DNA from: Cupriavidus sp. EM10
GTDB lineage: Bacteria; Pseudomonadota; Gammaproteobacteria; Burkholderiales; Burkholderiaceae
Direction: 5' to 3'
DNA length: 64,000 nt
Assembly: GCF_018729255.1 (NCBI RefSeq)
Contig: NZ_CP076061.1
Span: 1,178,001 to 1,242,000 of the forward strand
Notes under the pieces: generated by a model
What the model was told of the DNA's origin: nothing
Seen by the model: the letters and a program-made list of their open reading frames with translations, nothing else
Databases searched by the model: none
Shown: positions 20,497 through 29,400 of the stretch, piece after piece
Layout of the letters: every line of letters starts with the position of its first letter
Position numbering within the stretch: the stretch's first letter is position 1
Program-made: the position numbers and the translations under genes

Positions 20497-22417
20497 TCGT
20501 CGGCACCGCCGGACACATCGACCACGGCAAGACCACGCTGGTGCGCGCGCTGACCGGTGTCGACACCGATCGGCTCAAGGAGGAAAAGGCGCGCGGCATC
20601 TCGATCGAGCTGGGCTATGCCTACACGCCGCTGCCCGATGGCGACGTGCTGGGCTATATCGACGTGCCGGGCCACGAACGCCTGATTCATACGATGGCGG
20701 CCGGCGCCAGCGGCATCGACCTGGCCCTGCTGGTGGTGGCCGCCGATGACGGCGTCATGCCCCAGACGCGCGAGCACCTGACCATCGTCGAACGGCTTGG
20801 CGTGCCGCGCGCCGTGGTGGCGCTGACCAAGGCCGACCGCGCCGACGCCACGCAGCTGGCCAGCGTACGCGGCGAGATCGAGGCGCTGCTGGCCGGCACC
20901 CCTACGAAGGGGCCGACGTGTTCCCGCTCAATGCCACGGACGATGCCGATCCCGGCGTAGCCGGCTTGCGCGCGTGGCTGCACGATACCGCCCTGCACAC
21001 TCCGGCGCACGGCGCGGGCGGCCTGTTCCGGCTGGCCGTGGATCGCGTGTTCACGCTGGGCGGCCACGGCACCGTGGTCACCGGCACGGTGTTCGGCGGC
21101 CGCGTGGCGGTGGGCGACGTGATGCAGGTAGCGCCGTCGGGCCTGCCGGCTCGCGTGCGCAGCATCCACGCCCAGAACCGGCCCGCCGAGACCGGTCTGG
21201 CGGGCCAGCGCTGCGCGCTGAACCTGGCGGGCGTCGACAAGGCCGACATCCACCGGGGCGACTGGATCGTCGATCACGCCCTGATGGCGCCCGTGACGCG
21301 CGTCGATGTCCGGCTGACGCTGCATCCGGGCGCCGGCTTGCGGATCGGCCACTGGTCGCCGCTGCACGTGCATCTGGGCGCCGCGCATCGCATGGCCAAT
21401 GCCGTGCTGCTCGACTGCGAAGCGCTGGAGTCCGGCGGCTCGGCGCTGGCCCAGCTGGTGTTCGCCGCACCGGTCTGCGCACTGGCCGGCGATCGCTTCA
21501 TCCTGCGCAACCCGCAGGCCACGCAGACAATTGGCGGCGGCGTGGTGCTGGACAACCTGGCACCCGAGCGGCATCGGCGCACGCCCGGGCGCCTTGCCTG
21601 GCTGCAGGCGGTGGAACGGATGCTGGCCGGCGATGGCATCCTGCCGCTGCTGGACAGCGCGCCGCACGGCGTGGCCGAAGACCGGCTGGTACGCCTGACG
21701 GGCTTGCCGCCTGGCAGCCTGGCGTTGCCGTCCGACGTGGTGCGCAGTGGCGATACGCTGATCCTCTCGCGCTATCTCGATGCGCTGCGCACCGGCGTGA
21801 TCGACACGCTGACGGCCTTTCACGCGCGCATGCCCGACGAGCCCGGCCTGAATGCCGGCTCGCTGCGGCGCGTGGCGTTTGCCGGCACGCCGATTCCTGA
21901 CGCCCTGTGGTCCGCCCTGCTCGACACGCTGCTCCAGCAGCAGGCCGTGGAGCGGCATGGCGGCTGGCTGCGCCTGCCGGGGCATTCGATCACGTTCAGC
22001 GATGCCGAACAGGCGCTGGCCGCGCAACTGCTGCCGCGCGTGGAGGCCGGTGGCTTCGATCCTCCCTGGGTGCGCGAGCATGCCGTGGCGCTGGGCGCGC
22101 CCGAGGACAACGTCCGCCAGGTGCTGCGCAAGCTGGCCCGGCAAGGCACGGTGCACCAGGTGGTGCGCGACCTGTTCTACGCCGAGGCTGCCATCGAAAC
22201 GCTGGCCCGGCTGTTCGGCACGATGGCCGCGGCGCAGGGCCATGTGGAGGTCATTGCGTTTCGCGATGCGTTGGGACTGGGCCGCAAACGCACGATCCAG
22301 ATTCTGGAGTTCTTCGACCGCGCGGGATACACTCGCCGCGTGGGCAATGCGCGCATGCTGCGCCCCGACAGCGAATGGCGCCCTCTGGCCACGCCTGCCC
22401 GGCCATCGCCCTCATAG
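20493..22417 (+). CDS. selB: Selenocysteine-specific elongation factor
   Basis: About 641 residues. The GTPase domain begins at residue 1 with [19 protein letters not shown] (G1), and has IDVPGHER (G3) and ALTKADRAD (G4). Translation-factor domains II and III follow, then C-terminal winged helices ([20 protein letters not shown]) that bind the SECIS hairpin. One C is missing near 20901 (LAGTP to [11 protein letters not shown]). SelB carries Sec-tRNA to the UGA of fdoG. It overlaps selA and is followed 65 bp later by selC. Confidence 0.96.
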
Positions 22418-22482
22418 CTGTCGTCGCCACAAAAGCCGCCGTCGTGGCTGCTGTCATGATCTCTGCCATGGTTTTTGAAAAG

Positions 22483-22578
22483 GGAAGGCATCCGTATCCG
22501 GTGATGCGGCCGGGCTTCAAACCCGGTTGGGGGCGCCAGACGTTCCCAGGTAGGTTCGACTCCTGCTGCTTTCCGCCA
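22483..22578 (+). tRNA. selC: tRNA-Sec (anticodon UCA) with encoded CCA
   Basis: A 96-base gene. The acceptor stem has 8 bp (GGAAGGCA at 22483-22490 with TGCTTTCC at 22567-22574, one G-U), longer than in normal tRNAs. The anticodon loop CTTCAAA (22515-22521) places TCA at 22517-22519 between a CCGGG/CCCGG stem. A long variable arm (TTGGGGGCGCCAGACGTTCCC region) and the T-loop GGTTCGACTCC follow. GCCA ends the gene. Overall it matches E. coli selC. It sits among selB, the transglutaminase gene and selD. Confidence 0.96.
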
Positions 22579-22677
22579 TCCCCTTTGATTCCCCTGTTGC
22601 GGTGCACATGGCCTACCATGGATAGGCAGCGGTTGGGCATGTTTCGAGTCTCGAACTTCTCATCCTGAGGATTCATC

Positions 22678-23841
22678 ATGGACAGACGTGCATTCCTGCG
22701 GCTCGGCGCCGCAGTACCGGTTACCCTTGGCGCCGGCATCGGCCCGGCGCTCTCCGCCACCTCCTCCCCATCCAGCCCTTCGGACCCCGCCGCCCTGTCG
22801 GCCAGTTATCCGGCATCGGCCGGCTGGCGCATCTACGAGATGACCACCGAGGTGCACCTGCCCGCGACATCGGCACCGGCTACGGTGTGGCTGCCCATGA
22901 CGGCCGCGCACCTGGGCGACTACCAGCGCACCGTGTCGAACGACTGGGCCGCGCCCGGCGCCCAGGCACGTGCCGCGCGCGCGGGCCGCTATGGCGTCGA
23001 CATGGTCGTCATCGAATGGCCCGCCGACACGCAGGGGGCGCCGCTGTCGGCCCGCCTCACCAGCACCGTGGCGCTGCGCGACCGCGATGTCGACCTTGGC
23101 GCGGCGCCGTCGCGCGGATCGGCGCAATCGGCGCAATCGGCGGAGTCCGCTGCGACGCTGGCCGAGTACCGGCGGCCCACGGCGTTGATGCCCACCGACG
23201 GCATCGTGCGCGAGACCGCGCTGGCCATCACTGCCGGGCTGACCGATGACATGAGCCGCGCCCAGGCGATCTACCAGTGGGTGGTCGACCATACCTGCCG
23301 CGACGCCAGCGTGCGCGGCTGCGGCACGGGCGACGTGGTGACCATGCTCAGGACGGGCGGAATCATGAATGGCAAGTGCGCGGACATCAACGGCCTGTTC
23401 GTGGCGCTGACCCGCGCGGTGGGCATCCCCGCGCGCGATGCGTACGGCATCCGCGTCGACGATTCCCGGCGCGGCTTCCGCGCCCTGGGCAAGGCGGGCG
23501 ATATCTCGAAGGCCCAGCATTGCCGCTCGGAGTTCTACGCGGCCGGCCATGGCTGGATTCCGGCCGACCCGGGCGATGTCCGCAAGGTGGCGCTCGAAGA
23601 GGTGCCGGGCGGCCTGCCGATGACCGATGGCAAGGTCCGCGCGGCCCGCGCCATGCTGTTCGGCGCCTGGGAAGGCAACTGGGTGGCCTACAACCACGGC
23701 CACGACGTGCAGTTGCCCGGCAGCGGCCTGGCGCCCGTGCCGTTCCTGATGTACCCGCAGGCCAGCACCGCTGCGGGCCCGCTGGACAGCCTGGACCCGG
23801 CCGCCTTCGGCTATCGCATCACGTCGCGGAGGGTGGCCTGA
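22678..23841 (+). CDS. Exported transglutaminase-like protein inserted in the sel cluster
   Basis: 387 residues, intact. The leader MDRRAFLRLGAAVPVTLGAG resembles a Tat signal. The transglutaminase-like core is visible: the candidate catalytic Cys in MNGKCADINGLFVALTRA, with His in AGHGWIPADP and the following Asp. Its stop codon overlaps the selD start by one base, so it is co-translated with selD. Transglutaminase-like proteins are usually proteases or amide-bond enzymes; why one sits in a selenium operon is not known. It may simply be carried along. Confidence 0.82.
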   Translation: MDRRAFLRLGAAVPVTLGAGIGPALSATSSPSSPSDPAALSASYPASAGWRIYEMTTEVHLPATSAPATVWLPMTAAHLGDYQRTVSNDWAAPGAQARAARAGRYGVDMVVIEWPADTQGAPLSARLTSTVALRDRDVDLGAAPSRGSAQSAQSAESAATLAEYRRPTALMPTDGIVRETALAITAGLTDDMSRAQAIYQWVVDHTCRDASVRGCGTGDVVTMLRTGGIMNGKCADINGLFVALTRAVGIPARDAYGIRVDDSRRGFRALGKAGDISKAQHCRSEFYAAGHGWIPADPGDVRKVALEEVPGGLPMTDGKVRAARAMLFGAWEGNWVAYNHGHDVQLPGSGLAPVPFLMYPQASTAAGPLDSLDPAAFGYRITSRRVA

Positions 23842-24908
23842 TGACGGCAACAGTCGAACAAGGCATTGAAGAGGTCCGACTGACATCGCTGGCGCACGGC
23901 GGCGGCTGCGGTTGCAAGATCGCGCCGGGCGTGCTCGGCGACATCCTGCGCAACACCCGGCAGTTCCCGGCGCCGCCGGGGCTGCTGGTCGGCATCGAGA
24001 CCAGCGACGACGCGGCGGTGTACCGGCTCAACGACACGCAGGCGCTGGTGGCCACCACGGACTTCTTCATGCCGGTGGTGGACGATCCCTACGATTTCGG
24101 GCGCATCGCGGCCACCAATGCCATTTCCGACGTCTATGCGATGGGCGGCACGCCGATCATGGCGCTGGCGCTGGTGGGCATGCCCGTCGACAAGCTGTCG
24201 CCGCAGACCATCGGCAAGATCCTGGAAGGCGGCCAGTCGATCTGCGCCGAGGCCGGGATCCCGATTGCCGGCGGACATTCGATCGATTCCGTGGAGCCGA
24301 TCTACGGGCTGGTGGTGATGGGCCTGGTGCATCCCGACCGCATCCGCCGCAATCGCGATGCACAGGCCGGCGATGTGCTGGTGCTGGGCAAGCCGCTGGG
24401 CGTGGGCGTGTACTCGGCCGCGATCAAGAAGGAACAGCTCGACGACTACGGCTACCGGCAGATGATTGCCAGCACGACGCAGCTCAACACGCCGGGCCGC
24501 GCGCTTGGCGAACTGGACGGCGTGCACGCAATCACCGACGTCACCGGCTTCGGCCTGCTCGGCCATCTGCTCGAAGTCTGCCGTGGCAGCGGGCTGGCCG
24601 CCACCATCGACATGGCGCGCGTGCCGCTGCTGCCCGGCGTGGCCGCGCTCGCCGAAGGTGGCGCGGTCACCGGGGCGTCGCGGCGCAACTGGGCCAGCTA
24701 CGGGCATGACGTCACGCTCGCCAACGGCGTTTCGCACGTGCAGCAGGCGCTGCTGACCGATCCGCAGACCAGCGGCGGCCTGCTGGTGGCGTGCGCGCCC
24801 GATGCCGTCGATGCCGTCATGGCAATCTTCCGCAAGGAAGGATTCGGGCACGCCGCGGTGATCGGGACCATGGCCGAAGGGGATTCCCGCGTCACGGTAA
24901 CGGGCTGA
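23841..24908 (+). CDS. selD: Selenophosphate synthase
   Basis: 355 residues, intact. The active-site loop GGGCGCK has Cys23 where many SelD proteins carry Sec or Cys, and Lys26 matches the essential lysine of E. coli SelD. Other family blocks: SDDAAVYRL, ATNAISDVYAMGG, IAGGHSID and TDPQTSGGLL. It makes selenophosphate from selenide and ATP for SelA. The start at 23841 overlaps the transglutaminase stop. This enzyme is not itself a selenoprotein here. Confidence 0.96.
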   Translation: MTATVEQGIEEVRLTSLAHGGGCGCKIAPGVLGDILRNTRQFPAPPGLLVGIETSDDAAVYRLNDTQALVATTDFFMPVVDDPYDFGRIAATNAISDVYAMGGTPIMALALVGMPVDKLSPQTIGKILEGGQSICAEAGIPIAGGHSIDSVEPIYGLVVMGLVHPDRIRRNRDAQAGDVLVLGKPLGVGVYSAAIKKEQLDDYGYRQMIASTTQLNTPGRALGELDGVHAITDVTGFGLLGHLLEVCRGSGLAATIDMARVPLLPGVAALAEGGAVTGASRRNWASYGHDVTLANGVSHVQQALLTDPQTSGGLLVACAPDAVDAVMAIFRKEGFGHAAVIGTMAEGDSRVTVTG

Positions 24909-25136
24909 CCCAGCCCTGCCGTAGCGTGCGGCGCATCACCTCGAAGGCCTGCGCACGCGCAGGTTCCCGCACGTCGCGCACGCTGTGTGCGCTGCCCCAC
25001 GTTGGCGTAGGCGTTTCCGTGAAAATCTACACGCCACGCTACCGGATATTCCGCGTTGCAGCAGCGCGGAAGGAGCGCCAGCGTCTCAACGTACGTGAAC
25101 CCGCGCAATCGCCTCTGCCGGAGGCGGGGAGCCACC

Positions 25137-25847
25137 ATGACCCAGATTTCGGTAGTCACCGTCAACTACAACAACCGCGCCGGGCTGGGACGGACGATGG
25201 ATAGTGTGGCCATGCAGCACGCCGACACCTTCCACGTCCAGTACCTTGTCATCGACGGCGGCTCCACCGATGGCTCGGTGGAACTGGCGCATTCGCGCGC
25301 CGCGGAGATCGACGTCTTGGTCAGCGAACCCGACAACGGCGTCTACGCGGCCATGAACAAGGGCCTTGCGCGGGCCACTGGCGAGTGGGTGCTGTTCATG
25401 AACTCCGGCGACTGCTTTGCCAGGCCCGACGCGCTGTCCATCATCGTGAAGGCCGCCCACGAACACCGGGGCGCCTGGCTGATCTACGGCGACAACATCA
25501 GCCCGCGCGGCCTGGAGCCGGCGGCGCCACTGCACCGGCTGAAGGCCGGCGTTATCCACGCCTGCCACCAGGCCATGGCGTTCCGCGTGTGCGACCTGCG
25601 CTACGACGAAAAGTGGCGCATCTACAGCGACCTCGATTTCGTCCTGCAGTACTACAAGCGGTTCAAGGCCAAGGCGTTCCGTCATGTTCCCATCGCGTTG
25701 TCGCTGATCGAGGAAAGCGGCCTCAGCGCGAAGTTCCCGGGCGCCAAGCGCCGCGAGAAGTTCGGCATCGTCTACGAGCGGATGGGGCTGGCGGGGCTGA
25801 TCTTCGCGCTCGCCTCATCCGTGCTGGCCGCCATCGACCTGCTCTGA
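25137..25847 (+). CDS. Family 2 glycosyltransferase
   Basis: 236 residues, intact. A GT-A fold start (ISVVTVNYNNRAGLGRTMDS), the nucleotide-sugar site VIDGGSTDGSVE, ARATGEWVLFMNSGDCF (DxD-like region) and an IYSDLDFVLQYY acceptor motif define GT2. It probably transfers one sugar in polysaccharide or glycan synthesis in the cytoplasm. The start has a GGAGG-type site (GGAGGCGGGGAGCCACC). It stands alone between selD and the SGNH lipoprotein gene, so the pathway is unclear. Confidence 0.85.
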   Translation: MTQISVVTVNYNNRAGLGRTMDSVAMQHADTFHVQYLVIDGGSTDGSVELAHSRAAEIDVLVSEPDNGVYAAMNKGLARATGEWVLFMNSGDCFARPDALSIIVKAAHEHRGAWLIYGDNISPRGLEPAAPLHRLKAGVIHACHQAMAFRVCDLRYDEKWRIYSDLDFVLQYYKRFKAKAFRHVPIALSLIEESGLSAKFPGAKRREKFGIVYERMGLAGLIFALASSVLAAIDLL

Positions 25848-25855
25848 CCGGCTGC

Positions 25856-27162
25856 CTAGAACGTTCCGATGACCTTGCGCATCGCGGCGGCCACCTTTTC
25901 CGTCAGGAAGATATGGCCGGCCAGCGTCGGATGCGTACCGTCGGCCGACACGTAGACGTCGCCGTTGCCATCGCCCTTCGGGTTGGCCACGTTGCCGCTG
26001 CCGGTCTGCCATTGCTCCCCGACGTTGTCGATGAAGTGGAAGTTGGCACGCCCGCCGACCGCCGCCTTGATGGCGTCGCGCTGGATCACATGCGTCGAGC
26101 CTGGCGACCAGGGGCCGAGCACGAAGACGATGGTATTGGGCAGCTTCGCCTTGATGTCGTCGAACAGCAAGGCCGCCTCGGCCTGCAGGGCATCGGGCGG
26201 GAACGGCGCGTCGTTGATGCCGGCCGCGATCAGGATGACGTGGGGATTGAACGGGTACACGTCGGTGGCCAGCCGGTCGCGCAGCTTGAGCTTGGTGGAC
26301 GGCGCGGCCAGGTAGCCCGTGGAGCCCACCCCCGACACGTACATGTCCTTCCATCCCATCTCGTAGCCCAGGCGCGTGGCGTAGTTCTCGAAGCTGTACC
26401 CGTGCCCCGACATGCCTTCGGTCACCGAGTCGCCCAGCGCGATCGCGCGGACATTGCCCTGTGCGGGCGCTGCCGACACCGTGTCGCCCTGGCCGACACG
26501 AATGCCGCCAAACCGCATGTCGTTGGTCTCGATGCGGATATGCCGCGCCTTGCGCTCGCCCTGGAAGTCGACGCGCGTCAGGTACAGGTTGCCATCGTCG
26601 GGATAGGACACCGGCGTGGTCGCGGCATAGGCGCCGTCCACCAGGATGCGGTGGGCGGAGATCTCGACGTTGCCCTTTACCAAAATTTCGAAGACGGGCG
26701 CGTCGGTGACAAAGTCGATATGCAATACGTTCGATCCCCGGCCCAGGCCGCCATAGTTGACCGCGATATTCCTGACCAGCGTATTGTCGGGATGTAGCGG
26801 GCCGGCTTGTACCAGCGTCCCGTTGTAACGCAGCGCGGGATTATCCGGCGCGATCAGCGTGCTGTTGGCAATCGTCGACGGCATGTTGGCCGTGCCGCAG
26901 GTGATGATCGGTGGCGAAGCCATGACGCCCGGGATGGCGCCGCGCGATGCCGTGGCCTTGAGCAGGGCCTGCGTTGCCTGCAACGCGGTCTGCGGCTTTT
27001 CCGGGGTCGGCGTGGGCGTCGTGACAGGCGGCGGCGATGCCGGCTGTGCCCCTGTGCCGCCACCTCCCGTGCTGGCCTGTTGCGTCGAGTCCCCATCCCG
27101 CCCCCGCAGCCGGCCAGCGTCACCAGCAATGCCATCGATATCGATGCCAGTCTTGCATTCAT
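25856..27162 (-). CDS. SGNH/GDSL-type esterase lipoprotein
   Basis: About 435 residues. The start at 27162 has GAGGGG 6 bp upstream and opens a lipoprotein signal with lipobox LAGC. A Gly/Pro/Thr-rich linker follows, then a beta-rich domain of about 150 residues, then the SGNH hydrolase: GDSVTEGMSG (block I), AGINDAPF (block III) and DGTHPTLAGH (block V) supply the Ser, Asn, Asp and His. One base is missing near 27095 (after GCGGG). Likely an esterase or deacetylase acting on a surface polysaccharide. Convergent with the GT2 gene by 8 bp. Confidence 0.85.
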
Positions 27163-27612
27163 CGTGTGCCCCTCATTTTTAAAAGATGTGCGATGCATCT
27201 TTCCACGGGGCTTTCGCAAACACACTTGGCCAAATGTCGGGGCCCGCATCAGACGCCGGCTCCCCTGACTAATGCTTAATAGCCAGAATTTGCCGTCCTC
27301 AACATCGCTTTCGCACAAAACGCTCGTACTTATGGTGGTATCGATCCGTTTCAAATGGCGTTTTGAAAAGATTTCTAATCCCTAAAATGACAAGCCTGTC
27401 ATTAAATTAATCATGACAATATTGTCATGAAATAATCGACAAGCAACACGGTCCGAATCTTTTGCATCACGTCGTGATGCGATATCGGCGGGTAATCCGT
27501 TGGCGCAGCAGGGCGGTGGGCGGGGCCCTATGTGCGCGCCGGCACGTTGCGCGCGGCAGGCTTCTGCTACGCTGGTTCAACTTCACGAAAACCCGCCCCA
27601 AGGCGTACGCGC
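27163..27612. other. AT-rich intergenic region with two TGACA/TGTCA dyads
   Basis: 450 bp between the divergent SGNH and GspC-like genes, visibly richer in A/T than its surroundings. It holds a perfect 20 bp palindrome (27411-27430) and a related dyad (27386-27403), described separately. No coding sequence or RNA was recognised. Confidence 0.5.
27386..27430. promoter_or_regulatory. Paired palindromic operator candidate
   Basis: AATGACA-AGCC-TGTCATT (27386-27403) and TCATGACAATATTGTCATGA (27411-27430) share TGACA/TGTCA half-sites. Their centres are 26 bp apart, about two and a half helix turns. Two dimers could bind here between divergent genes. The regulator is not identified. Confidence 0.6.
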
Positions 27613-28308
27613 GTGCCCTCTTCGATCCGCCGTCGATTCAGCGGTGATCCCGCCACCCAATGGCTGCCACGCGCCGCCTCGGTGATGCTATTTGTTGCAC
27701 TTTGCGCGCTGGTCACCCATTGGGTGCTGACGTTCAGCGCGATGCGAACCATTCCCGTACCCAAGTCCGCGCGCATTGCCCGCACCGACGCCGTGGAGAC
27801 CGGCGCCATCGCCACGCTGTTTGGCGGCAGCGCGCAGGCCGGTGTGCGCGACATCCAGTTGATCGGTGTCGTGGCCGATCTCGATGGCGTTGGCCGATCG
27901 GCGGCCATCATCTCGCTCGATGGCGGCCCGCCCAAGGCAGTGCGCGCCGGCGCGTCGCTGTCCTCGGAAATCCGCCTGACCGAGATCCACGGGCGCCATA
28001 TCGTGATCGACCGCAACGGCGTGCGGCAGGAAATCGCGTTGCCGTTGCAGGACTCGGCCTCGGCGGGCCGCCCGGGCAATGTCCCTGCGTCGCCCCCGTC
28101 CGGCGCGGCCGCCCCGCTGGCAACGCCGATGCCTGCCCCGGTCCAGTCGGCGCCGCCGCAGGTTGCCAATGCGCCGGCGAGGCAGCCTTCCCAGCCTCCG
28201 CAGCAATACGCCCAGCCCCAGCCGCAGGCGGAGCCCCAGCCCACCCCCGAGGAAATCCCGCAGATTCCCGGCCAGCCGTTCAGGGCCGTACAGCCGCCTG
28301 GCGGCTGA
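27613..28308 (+). CDS. GspC-like type II secretion inner-membrane protein
   Basis: 231 residues from a GTG at 27613. A single membrane helix (ASVMLFVALCALVTHWVLTF) is followed by a periplasmic HR-like domain (DIQLIGVVADLDGVGRSAAI, then IHGRHIVIDRNGVRQEI) characteristic of GspC/PulC. The C-terminus is a long Pro/Gln-rich tail (QPPQQYAQPQPQAEPQPTPE) in place of a PDZ domain. GspC links the inner-membrane platform to the secretin. No other gsp gene is in this window. The RBS is weak (AAGGCG), so the start is not certain. Confidence 0.72.
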   Translation: MPSSIRRRFSGDPATQWLPRAASVMLFVALCALVTHWVLTFSAMRTIPVPKSARIARTDAVETGAIATLFGGSAQAGVRDIQLIGVVADLDGVGRSAAIISLDGGPPKAVRAGASLSSEIRLTEIHGRHIVIDRNGVRQEIALPLQDSASAGRPGNVPASPPSGAAAPLATPMPAPVQSAPPQVANAPARQPSQPPQQYAQPQPQAEPQPTPEEIPQIPGQPFRAVQPPGG

Positions 28309-28553
28309 TTCCAAGCGGACCCAAGGCACCAAACCCGTTCCACGATCAAGGATAAAAATACTCCTTGAAATGAGATCGATTCCCATTTACTATCGCATCA
28401 CTGTCTGACGCACGGCACCGCCGAAACCGGACAGGTACAGCATCGACAGCAGTACCAGATTGCAGGGCGTGGTAGCGATACCGATCGATACAGCGCCCGA
28501 TACCGTCTTTTGTGGGGACCGCTCCGACACACGGAGCGTTTGGTAGTAGCCAG

Positions 28554-28612
28554 CTGCAGGAAGATCGGGAAAACACTCCAGACCCCGTTTTCCCGATCGC
28601 GTCATCCTGCAG
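28554..28612. repeat. Bipartite inverted repeat (8 bp outer, 12 bp inner)
   Basis: Outer arms CTGCAGGA (28554-28561) and TCCTGCAG (28605-28612), inner arms GATCGGGAAAAC (28563-28574) and GTTTTCCCGATC (28587-28598) are all perfect. The loop is 12 bases. There is no T-run, so it is not an ordinary terminator. Confidence 0.9.
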
Positions 28613-28791
28613 CAAGCCAGGCCACCTTTTTATTCCGCGCGCCATGCAGGCACAGCGCGCCGTCCGGAGCGATCCAGCATGGTCGATCCGACGCATCAGC
28701 CTGCTTCCGCCACGACCGGCGGAAGGTTGGCCGGCCACAAGGCGCCGTTTCCAGCTTTCGCCCCGGTCCACCGTCTGCAGTTACTAACCGT

Positions 28792-28807
28792 GCGCCCCAT
28801 GGGGCGC
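28792..28807. promoter_or_regulatory. Perfect palindrome just upstream of the Fur-family start codon
   Basis: GCGCCCC-AT-GGGGCGC is a 16 bp palindrome ending 10 bp before the ATG at 28818, where no Shine-Dalgarno sequence is visible. As RNA it would be a stable hairpin at the ribosome entry site; as DNA it could be an operator. Confidence 0.55.
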
Positions 28808-28817
28808 GAGCCGCCGC

Positions 28818-29285
28818 ATGACTACTGCCACCGTGAACTCCGAAGCCGTTCCTCTCAAGCGCGCCGGCCTGAAGGCCACGTCGCCGCGCATGCACGTGCT
28901 GGAAGCCTTCCGCAACAGCGATCGGCGCCACCTGAGCGCGGAAGACGTCTACCGGATCCTGCTCGATCTCGATATCGATGCGGGGCTGTCCACCGTCTAC
29001 CGCGTGCTGAACCAGCTGGTGCAGGCCAATATCCTGCTGCGCCACAGCTTCGAGTCGGACCACGCCGTGTTCGAGCTCAACGAGGGCGGCCATCACGACC
29101 ACCTGATCTGTGTGGCCTGCGGCCTTGTGGAGGAATTCAGCGACGAAGGCATCGAGCAGCGGCAAAGGCAGGTGGCAGCGCAGAACGACTTTGTCCTGCG
29201 CGAACACATGCTGGTGCTGTACGGCCTGTGTCCCGCCTGCCAGCAATCCGATGTCGAAAGCGCCACCGGCGCGGTGCGGAAGTAA
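28818..29285 (+). CDS. Fur-family metalloregulator
   Basis: 155 residues, intact. The winged-helix part (LKATSPRMHVLEAFR, LSAEDVYRILL, DIDAGLSTVYRVLNQLVQAN) and metal-site motifs (GGHHDHLICVACGLVEEF, and the CxxC of GLCPACQQ) are those of Fur. It represses iron-uptake genes when loaded with Fe(II) if it is the main Fur; Cupriavidus genomes carry several Fur paralogues, so the exact specificity is open. A palindrome overlaps its leader. Confidence 0.9.
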   Translation: MTTATVNSEAVPLKRAGLKATSPRMHVLEAFRNSDRRHLSAEDVYRILLDLDIDAGLSTVYRVLNQLVQANILLRHSFESDHAVFELNEGGHHDHLICVACGLVEEFSDEGIEQRQRQVAAQNDFVLREHMLVLYGLCPACQQSDVESATGAVRK

Positions 29286-29400
29286 CGCGGACGTTTCTTA
29301 CACAAACGGGAAGTGCCGTTACAAAGGCGGGCAAACGGTAATACGCCAGGTGGGTAGAGTGGAGTCACAGCACCTCAGCACCTACCCACTGGTGATTACG

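Larger units (their letters stand above)
28309..28817. other. Intergenic region with nested inverted repeats
   Basis: 509 bp with no secure gene. It holds CAAGGA/TCCTTG (28347-28367), a Fur-box-like dyad (AAATGAGATCGATTCCCATT from 28368), GCTCCG-ACACA-CGGAGC (28521-28537), and the large inverted repeat at 28554-28612. A minus-strand frame ending SGFGGAVRQTVMR at 28390 looks like a membrane-protein tail but has no convincing start; it may be a remnant. Confidence 0.45.

Noticed and set aside
24891..25132. Possible minus-strand small gene after selD (ending FEVMRRTLRQGWVSPLP)
   Set aside because: The frame is broken once, has no signature or good start and overlaps the selD end; it may be chance coding-like sequence on the opposite strand.
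28390..28605. Minus-strand frame with a hydrophobic end (LVLLSMLYLSGFGGAVRQ)
   Set aside because: It runs through the large inverted repeat and has no RBS. It could be a remnant, but I cannot support it as a gene.
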